Part shown: positions 58,315-64,000 of the stretch, piece by piece
Layout of the letters: every line of letters starts with the position of its first letter
Position numbering within the stretch: position 1 is the first letter of the stretch
Assembly: GCF_004684345.1 (NCBI RefSeq)
Contig: NZ_CP038469.1
Coordinates: 3,224,001-3,288,000, forward strand
Source: Citrobacter tructae
GTDB lineage: Bacteria > Pseudomonadota > Gammaproteobacteria > Enterobacterales > Enterobacteriaceae
DNA: 64,000 bases
Direction of reading: 5' to 3'
Translations under genes and position numbers: made by a program
The notes under the pieces: generated by a model
Told to the model about the DNA's origin: nothing
The model's database searches: none
Seen by the model: the letters and a program-made list of their open reading frames with translations, nothing else

Positions 58315-61101
58315 TTAGTGCGCTTGATCCCAGTTTTCACCACTTCCGACTTCCACCAGCAACGGCACATCAATCCGCGTTCCGTTTTCCATCAGCTGAT
58401 GGATCTTTTTCGAGACACTTTCCAGGTCATCTTTGTGCACTTCAAACACCAGTTCATCGTGCACCTGCATGATCATACGTACGCGAGGCTGTTCAGCTTG
58501 CAGCCATCCATCTACGGCTATCATGGCGCGCTTAATAATGTCCGCAGCGGTGCCTTGCATCGGGGCGTTAATCGCTGCACGCTCTGCCCCAGCACGACGA
58601 GCACCATTACTGGATTTAATATCTGGTAAATAGAGGCGACGCCCTTCCAGGGTTTCAACGTACCCTTGCTCTTTTGCCTGCGCGCGCGTGCGTTCCATAT
58701 ATTCCAGAACGCCAGGGTAGCGCTCAAAGTAGAGATCCATATACTTCTGCGCTTCTTTACGTGGAATATTCAACTGACGCGCCAGACCAAAGGCGCTCAT
58801 TCCGTAGATCAGACCGAAGTTAATGGCTTTCGCGCTGCGGCGTTGTTCACCGGTCACGGAATCCAGCGGTAAGCCAAAGACTTCCGCAGCGGTTGCGCGG
58901 TGAATATCTTTCCCTTCGGCAAACGCGGTAAGCAGACCTTTATCACGCGAGAGATGCGCCATGATGCGTAGTTCAATCTGCGAGTAGTCTGCGGAGACAA
59001 TCACGTAGTCTTCTGGTGCAATAAACGCCTGGCGAATACGGCGTCCTTCCTCATTACGCACCGGAATATTTTGCAGGTTAGGATCGGTAGAGGACAAACG
59101 CCCGGTTGCCGTGACAGCCTGATGATAAGAGGTATGCACCCGCCCGGTTTTAGGGTTGATCATCAGCGGAAGTTTATCCGTATAGGTAGACTTCAATTTT
59201 GCCAACCCACGATATTCCAGAATCACCTTCGGCAGCGGATAATCCAGCGCTAATTCTTCCAGCACTTCTTCCGACGTTGATGGCGCACCGCCTGGCGTTT
59301 TCTTCAACGGTTTGATGCCCTGCTTTTCAAACAGAATGGTTTGCAACTGCTTGGTTGAGGAGAGGTTAAACGCTTCTCCGGCTATCTCATGCGCTTTTTG
59401 TTCCAGCTCGTTCAAACGTAGCGTCAGCTCTGCTGAATGTTTGTGCAACACGGCAGGATCGATTTTGACACCGTTACGCTCTATGCGGGACAGGACAGGG
59501 ACAAGCGGCATATCGATATTTTCAAAGACGTTTAGCGGCCCTTTATGTTTTTGCAGCTCTGGCCACATTTTCAGATGCAGCTGTAGCGTGACGTCGGCGT
59601 CTTCCGCTGCATAACGACCTGCTTCTTCCAGTGCAATCTGGTTAAAGGTCAGCTGGTTTTTGCCTTTCCCGGCGATCTCTTCAAAGGTGATGGTTTTATG
59701 CTTCAGCCAGCGGTCAGACAGGCTGTCCATATCGTGTCGCCCGGCAACGCTGTTGAGAATGTAGGACTCGAGCATGGTATCAAAGACGATACCGCGCAAT
59801 TCAATCCCGTAGTTTGCCAGGATACCGCGGTCATACTTCAGATTTTGCCCAACTTTATGCGCTTTTTCATCTTCCAGCAGCGGCTTCAACAGGGTCAGCG
59901 CACGGTCACGGGAAATCTGATCGGGGGCATCCAGATAGTCATGCGCGACAGGGACATACGCAGCTACGCCAGGTTCAATGGCGAAAGAGAGGCCCACCAA
60001 ATTCGCGGAGATGTTATCCAGGCTGTCCGTTTCTGTATCAAAGGCAAAGACCGGCACTTTTTTCAGCTTCGCAATCCACGCTTCCAGAGTCTCTTCGTCC
60101 AGAATCGTCACATAGTTATCGTATGAAAGAACCGTGGCGGGTTCCTCAGGCGTTTCATCAATAACGATTGTTTCCTGCGGCTTTGCCGCCGGTTTCGTTC
60201 CTTTCGCCTGCAGCCATTTTCCGGCTTCAACATCAGTAACCCAACGCTTGAACTCATATTGTTTGAACAGACCTAACAGTTCGTCTGCTGCGGGTTCTCG
60301 TACTTCCAACTGCTCGCAGGTTAATTCCAGCTCGACATCCGTTTTGATGGTTGCCAGCTTATAAGAGAGGTATGCCACCTCTTTATTCTGCTCGAGCTTG
60401 CCGGCCATGGTTTTTGCACCACGGAACGTCAGACCAGCTATTTTGTCTGATTCAGCATAGAGCGTATCCAGCCCTCCCAAACCCTGAAGCAACGCCTGCG
60501 CCGTCTTTTCACCCACGCCTGGCACACCAGGAATGTTATCGGAGGAATCCCCCATCAGCGCCAGGAAGTCGATAATCAGTTCCGGCGGCACGCCATACTT
60601 ATTCACCACCTCATCCGGGCCGAGGATCGTATTGGTCATCGTGTTGATGAGGGTAATATTCGGCGTCACCAACTGAGCCATGTCTTTATCGCCAGTACTG
60701 ATCAGCACCGGACGGCCGACATTCTCCGCCTCACGCGCCAGCGTACCGATAACGTCGTCCGCTTCAACGCCTGAAACAGCCAGCAAGGGTAATCCCATTG
60801 CTTTTACCATGGCGTGCAAAGGCTCAATCTGCGCACGCAGATCGTCTGGCATGGGTGGGCGATGCGATTTGTAGTGCTCGAATAATTCATCACGGAAGGT
60901 TTTACCCTTGGCGTCGAAGACCACCGCCGCATGCGTCGGCTTATATTGCAAAATCAAGCTACGCAGCATGTTGAGGACACCGTACATCGCGCCAGTAGGC
61001 TCTCCTGCGCTGTTGGTCAGCGGCGGAAACGCATGGTATGCGCGATACAAATAAGATGAGCCATCTACAAGGATAAGTGGGTTTTCTGGGATCTGAACCA
61101 T
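58315..61101 (-). CDS. polA: DNA polymerase I
   Basis: PolA fills repair and Okazaki gaps and removes RNA primers. The 928-residue protein has the 5'-3' exonuclease domain (1-320; LILVDGSSYLYRAYHAFPPL, FLALMGDSSDNIPGVPGVGEK near 180-200). The 3'-5' exonuclease domain follows (about 325-520; FAFDTETDSLDNI near 352). The polymerase domain has motif A SADYSQIELR near 705, motif B KAINFGLIYGM near 758 and motif C IMQVHDELVFEV near 880. Length equals that in E. coli. DnaA-box-like sequences lie upstream. Confidence 0.98.
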   Translation of the reverse strand: MVQIPENPLILVDGSSYLYRAYHAFPPLTNSAGEPTGAMYGVLNMLRSLILQYKPTHAAVVFDAKGKTFRDELFEHYKSHRPPMPDDLRAQIEPLHAMVKAMGLPLLAVSGVEADDVIGTLAREAENVGRPVLISTGDKDMAQLVTPNITLINTMTNTILGPDEVVNKYGVPPELIIDFLALMGDSSDNIPGVPGVGEKTAQALLQGLGGLDTLYAESDKIAGLTFRGAKTMAGKLEQNKEVAYLSYKLATIKTDVELELTCEQLEVREPAADELLGLFKQYEFKRWVTDVEAGKWLQAKGTKPAAKPQETIVIDETPEEPATVLSYDNYVTILDEETLEAWIAKLKKVPVFAFDTETDSLDNISANLVGLSFAIEPGVAAYVPVAHDYLDAPDQISRDRALTLLKPLLEDEKAHKVGQNLKYDRGILANYGIELRGIVFDTMLESYILNSVAGRHDMDSLSDRWLKHKTITFEEIAGKGKNQLTFNQIALEEAGRYAAEDADVTLQLHLKMWPELQKHKGPLNVFENIDMPLVPVLSRIERNGVKIDPAVLHKHSAELTLRLNELEQKAHEIAGEAFNLSSTKQLQTILFEKQGIKPLKKTPGGAPSTSEEVLEELALDYPLPKVILEYRGLAKLKSTYTDKLPLMINPKTGRVHTSYHQAVTATGRLSSTDPNLQNIPVRNEEGRRIRQAFIAPEDYVIVSADYSQIELRIMAHLSRDKGLLTAFAEGKDIHRATAAEVFGLPLDSVTGEQRRSAKAINFGLIYGMSAFGLARQLNIPRKEAQKYMDLYFERYPGVLEYMERTRAQAKEQGYVETLEGRRLYLPDIKSSNGARRAGAERAAINAPMQGTAADIIKRAMIAVDGWLQAEQPRVRMIMQVHDELVFEVHKDDLESVSKKIHQLMENGTRIDVPLLVEVGSGENWDQAH

Positions 61102-61224
61102 AATGTCCGTGCCTGTTTATCAGATTATGAGTAAAGGATGCCACAGACAGGATGAAAACATGAGTTTTTCGCCGCATTTGTCGAAAAACTTTTGCAGATC
61201 TTCTGGGGTGTTCGCAAAGTGAGT

Positions 61225-61374
61225 TGTGGATAAGTTTGTGAATAAATAATTTTCAACCCTTTTTGTGTAGCAAGATAATTTATTAAGCATGTAAATTTTG
61301 CATATTTTTCATTATGTTAATTCGTGGCGCAGAGTTTTATATTATCTTTTAAGCTTATATCGGGATGTGGATAG
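61225..61374. promoter_or_regulatory. DnaA-box-like sites between polA and yihG
   Basis: The 363-base divergent gap is A/T-rich and has no gene. It contains a perfect DnaA box on the minus strand (TGTGGATAA at 61225-61233, i.e. TTATCCACA) and a one-mismatch copy (TGTGGATAG at 61366-61374). DnaA is reported, as I recall, to stimulate E. coli polA. Confidence 0.5.
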
Positions 61375-61464
61375 ATATTACCTTTTTTTCTATTCAGCGA
61401 AGATCCATCATTTGGTCCGTTTTCTGATAAAATCAGCCCCTTGCGCCTCTTTAGCGCACTATCT

Positions 61465-62400
61465 ATGGCTAACCTTTTGAATAATTTAATTATGACGAGA
61501 ATACTCGCCGCGATAACGCTGTTGCTGAGTATCGTATTGACCATATTGGTCACGATTTTATGTTCTGTGCCGATCATCCTGGCCGGGATTGTAAAACTCC
61601 TTTTGCCCATACCTTTCGTCTGGCGCAAGGTATCTCTCTTTTGCAATTTCATGATGTACTGCTGGTGTGAAGGTTTGGCGCTGCTGCTGCACCTTAACCC
61701 GCGACTGAAGTGGGATGTGGAAGGGCTGGAAGGTCTTAGCAAGAAAAACTGGTATCTGCTCATCTGTAATCACTACAGCTGGGCCGACATCGTTGTGCTC
61801 TGCGTTCTGTTTCGTAAGCACATCCCGATGAATAAATACTTCCTTAAGCAGCAGTTAGCCTGGGTGCCCTTTATTGGCCTGGCGTGTTGGGCGCTGGATA
61901 TGCCATTTATGAAGCGCTATTCACGGGGTTATTTACTCCGCCACCCTGAACAACGTGGTAAAGATGTTGAAACGACGCGTCTTTCTTGCGAGAAGTTTCG
62001 TGTGCATCCAACAACTATTGTGAATTTTGTTGAAGGTTCACGATTTACCCAGGAGAAACGCCAGCAGACCCGGTCACCTTATAAAAATCTGCTGCCGCCC
62101 AAAGCTGCCGGTATTGCGATGGCGCTGAATGTCTTAGGATCGCAGTTTGATAAGTTGCTGAACGTCACACTGTGTTATCCGGAAAACAGCAGTCACCCTT
62201 TCTACGATATGCTGAGCGGTAAGCTGACGCGCATTGTCGTACGGGTGAGTCTGGAGCCGGTTAAAGAGGAATTGCACGGTGATTACGTTAACGATAAAGG
62301 ATTTAAGCGTCGATTTCAGCTGTGGCTGAATGTGATCTGGGGCGAGAAAGATGCGCAAATAGATGCAATTAAAGCCTCAACTAAAAAAGCCGGTCTCTGA
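61465..62400 (+). CDS. yihG: PlsC-family acyltransferase YihG
   Basis: YihG is an inner-membrane 1-acyl-glycerol-3-phosphate-type acyltransferase that affects phospholipid acyl composition. The 311-residue protein has N-terminal membrane helices (about 12-50), the catalytic NHxxxxD motif in LLICNHYSWADIVVL near 94, and the FVEGSRFTQEKR substrate motif near 192. ATG 61465 (MANLLNNLIMTR) is chosen from the E. coli start; an in-frame ATG at 61441 would add eight residues. Its stop lies within a terminator hairpin shared with dsbA. Confidence 0.93.
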   Translation: MANLLNNLIMTRILAAITLLLSIVLTILVTILCSVPIILAGIVKLLLPIPFVWRKVSLFCNFMMYCWCEGLALLLHLNPRLKWDVEGLEGLSKKNWYLLICNHYSWADIVVLCVLFRKHIPMNKYFLKQQLAWVPFIGLACWALDMPFMKRYSRGYLLRHPEQRGKDVETTRLSCEKFRVHPTTIVNFVEGSRFTQEKRQQTRSPYKNLLPPKAAGIAMALNVLGSQFDKLLNVTLCYPENSSHPFYDMLSGKLTRIVVRVSLEPVKEELHGDYVNDKGFKRRFQLWLNVIWGEKDAQIDAIKASTKKAGL

Positions 62401-62408
62401 CCGGCTTT
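62386..62408. terminator. Bidirectional terminator of yihG and dsbA
   Basis: AAAGCCGGTC and GACCGGCTTT pair perfectly over ten bases around a three-base loop, with A and T runs outside. The yihG stop codon lies inside the loop region. Confidence 0.85.
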
Positions 62409-62413
62409 CTCGT

Positions 62414-63037
62414 TTACTTTTGGCCTACCAGATATTTCACGGTATCGGCATATTGCTGTACAAAGATATCCATGCTGCTGGTATCCATGCCCTGCGGATT
62501 CACCTGATATTTGCCATTAACGAACATCGCCGGAACGCCCTGCAATTGCAGATCGGACGCCGCTTTTTCCTGCTGCGCGACGAGGGATTTCACCACGAAG
62601 CTGTTCCATGCCGCATCATAATCTTCACCTTTAATACCCGCATCGACAAATACTTTACGGATATCAGCGGTAGACTGAACGGTCTGAGTTTTCTGTACCG
62701 CATCAAACAACGGTACCGTAACTTTATCTTCAACCCCAAGCGCCATAGCAACAGCCCACGCCTGGGTCAGATCTTTGCCCAGAGGGCCCAAAAACTCAAC
62801 GTGGTATTTAGTCATCTTGGTGCCTTCCGGCAGTTTTTTCTTCACGTTATCAGACACATGAAGCACTTCTTCAAACTGATAGCAATGCGGGCAGTAGAAG
62901 GAGAAGAACTCCAACACCTGCGGTTCACCTGCAATAGGTTTTTCCAGTGTGATGTACTGCTTTCCATCCTGGAACTGCGCTGCCGATGCGCTAAAAGCTA
63001 AAACCATACCAGCCAGCGCCAGCCATATTTTTTTCAT
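62414..63037 (-). CDS. dsbA: Periplasmic thiol:disulfide oxidoreductase DsbA
   Basis: DsbA introduces disulfide bonds into exported proteins and is reoxidised by DsbB. The 207-residue precursor has a signal peptide (MKKIWLALAGMVLAFSASA, cleavage before AQFQDGKQY). The active site FFSFYCPHCYQFEEVLHV has the CPHC pair near 49-52, and the cis-Pro loop VPAMFVNGKYQV is near 169. It starts 17 bases after srkA on the same strand, as in E. coli, where CpxR raises expression of the srkA-dsbA operon. Confidence 0.97.
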   Translation of the reverse strand: MKKIWLALAGMVLAFSASAAQFQDGKQYITLEKPIAGEPQVLEFFSFYCPHCYQFEEVLHVSDNVKKKLPEGTKMTKYHVEFLGPLGKDLTQAWAVAMALGVEDKVTVPLFDAVQKTQTVQSTADIRKVFVDAGIKGEDYDAAWNSFVVKSLVAQQEKAASDLQLQGVPAMFVNGKYQVNPQGMDTSSMDIFVQQYADTVKYLVGQK

Positions 63038-63053
63038 GTTTAAATCTCTCCGA

Positions 63054-64000
63054 TTAATACATTGGCGTTAATTGCAAGGGGGGTTCTTGCAGAATTTTTG
63101 CCTGCTCAATAAAGGTCGCAGTCTGACGGTGCCAGTAATCTTCTCCGGTTAACCACGGGAAGTTTTTTGGGAACGCAGGGTCAGCCCAACGTCGAATCAG
63201 CCAGGCAAGATAATAAACTAAACGCATGGCGCGTAAAGGTTCAATGAGTCCTATTTCAGCAATGTCGAATTCAGTAAACTCTTCATAAGCTTCGATAATG
63301 GTTTCAAGCTGCATACGTTGTTCAGCTTTGTCACCATTTAGCAGCATCCATAAATCCTGAATGGCCGGGCCATTGCGGGCATCATCTAAATCGACAAACA
63401 TCGGACCATCGCGCCAGAGAATATTTCCGGCATGACAGTCACCGTGCAGGCGTAGGGGATCAAAACGAGTATGCCAGCGTTCGGTAACCACGCTGATAAG
63501 CGCATCCGTTGCTTTCAGGAAAGCCGCCTTTTGCCCTGATGGAATAATCTGCGCACTGTCGAAAAGTTTACGCGGTTCAATCAGGTATTCTTCAAGGCCA
63601 ATGGTCGGTCGGAAAGAGAAAGGCTGCTTACGCCCGGTTTGGTGCAGACGCCCCAGATAGCGGCCAACCGACTCCATTTGATCAATATTGTCGGCTTCAA
63701 ACTGGCGTCCCCCTACGCTGGGAAATATTGCATAGTGGAATCCCTGATGCCCCAATAACGTCTGGCCATTAAACACAATCGGCGCTGCAACCGGCACGTC
63801 ATCACGCACCAGTTCCAGTGCAAACTGATGCTCTTCCTGTATTTGATCGGCGGACCAACGCTCAGGACGGTAAAACTTTACGACAAAGCGTTGACGGTCT
63901 TCGTCCTGGAATTGGTAGACACGGTTTTCATAGCTGTTGAGCGGGGTAAGCCCGGAATCCACCCGGATCCCCTGTTCAAACAGCGCATCCATGATGGTAT
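63054..64000 (-). CDS. srkA: Stress response kinase SrkA (YihE), 5' end outside window
   Basis: SrkA is an eukaryotic-like Ser/Thr kinase under Cpx control that counters the MazF/reactive-oxygen death pathway. The visible 315 codons correspond to E. coli YihE from about residue 14 to the end. The frame continues upstream of the apparent Met at 63992 (codons for Thr and Ile precede it, matching E. coli TIMDAL), so the true start is beyond the right edge. Kinase features are VVKFYRPERW near 55, RLHGDCHAGNILW near 200 (catalytic HGD), and MFVDLDDARNGP near 215. Confidence 0.95.
   Translation of the reverse strand, partial: TIMDALFEQGIRVDSGLTPLNSYENRVYQFQDEDRQRFVVKFYRPERWSADQIQEEHQFALELVRDDVPVAAPIVFNGQTLLGHQGFHYAIFPSVGGRQFEADNIDQMESVGRYLGRLHQTGRKQPFSFRPTIGLEEYLIEPRKLFDSAQIIPSGQKAAFLKATDALISVVTERWHTRFDPLRLHGDCHAGNILWRDGPMFVDLDDARNGPAIQDLWMLLNGDKAEQRMQLETIIEAYEEFTEFDIAEIGLIEPLRAMRLVYYLAWLIRRWADPAFPKNFPWLTGEDYWHRQTATFIEQAKILQEPPLQLTPMY

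Noticed and set aside
1..64000. CRISPR arrays, tRNA or rRNA genes, insertion sequences, prophage
   Set aside because: No regularly spaced repeats, no cloverleaf or rRNA sequence and no transposase or integrase frames were seen. The short repeats are REP/BIME units or the local tandem repeat at 24701-24757.

Overview
The window is chromosomal DNA of an enterobacterium of the Escherichia/Salmonella/Citrobacter group. Nearly every core gene can be recognised by comparison with remembered E. coli K-12 proteins, and gene order follows the cdh-sbp-pfkA-cpx-sodA-rha-fdo-yih-glnALG-polA-dsbA stretch. The fit is best with a Citrobacter-like relative, because several accessory genes differ from K-12, but I cannot name the species from the sequence. 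I see no rRNA, tRNA, insertion sequence, prophage or CRISPR array.

Layout, left to right. (1) 0-2.7 kb: two SLC13/DASS-type anion transporters (the first cut by the window edge) next to cdh. (2) 2.7-9.6 kb: sbp, pfkA, fieF, then the Cpx envelope-stress genes cpxP (with the CpxQ 3'UTR small RNA) and divergent cpxRA, then yiiM. (3) 9.7-14.2 kb: a dihydrodipicolinate-synthase-family aldolase and kdgT, each preceded by a KdgR-like operator; sodA with a Fur-like box; and an arabinose-isomerase-like gene. (4) 14.4-22.7 kb: a complete L-rhamnose locus, rhaT, rhaRS and rhaBAD, plus a lactaldehyde-reductase-type alcohol dehydrogenase and rhaM in the same operon. (5) 22.7-24.6 kb: an XRE-cupin regulator divergent from azlCD, with shared inverted operators, and a small DUF1471 protein. 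(6) 24.7-31.3 kb: fdhD divergent from the formate dehydrogenase-O operon fdoGHI-fdhE, where fdoG has an in-frame UGA selenocysteine codon. (7) 31.3-36 kb: a VapBC-type toxin-antitoxin pair, an HSL-family esterase, and the operon yihX-yihY-dtd-fabY.

(8) 36-44.7 kb is the most unusual part. It is a sulfosugar cluster with clear YihT (aldolase), YihU (sulfolactaldehyde reductase), YihV (sulfofructose kinase) and YihW/CsqR homologues. It has no YihS isomerase, YihQ sulfoquinovosidase, OmpL, YihO or YihP. In their place are a zinc-dependent medium-chain dehydrogenase, two MFS transporters of other families and an aldose-1-epimerase-like protein. The block also appears inverted with respect to yihN and yihX compared with E. 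coli. This suggests a lower sulfoglycolytic pathway fed by a different sulfonated sugar or sugar alcohol.

(9) 44.7-50 kb: yihN, yihM, yihL and bipA. (10) 50-54.7 kb: the nitrogen-control operon glnA-glnL-glnG with a sigma-54 promoter and NtrC sites, then the 36-residue gene yshB. (11) 54.7-64 kb: hemN, an unannotated 57-codon reading frame, yihI, the CsrA-sequestering RNA csrC, engB, Spot 42 RNA, polA, yihG, dsbA and the 3' part of srkA (yihE), cut by the window edge. REP/BIME palindromes sit in many of the gaps.
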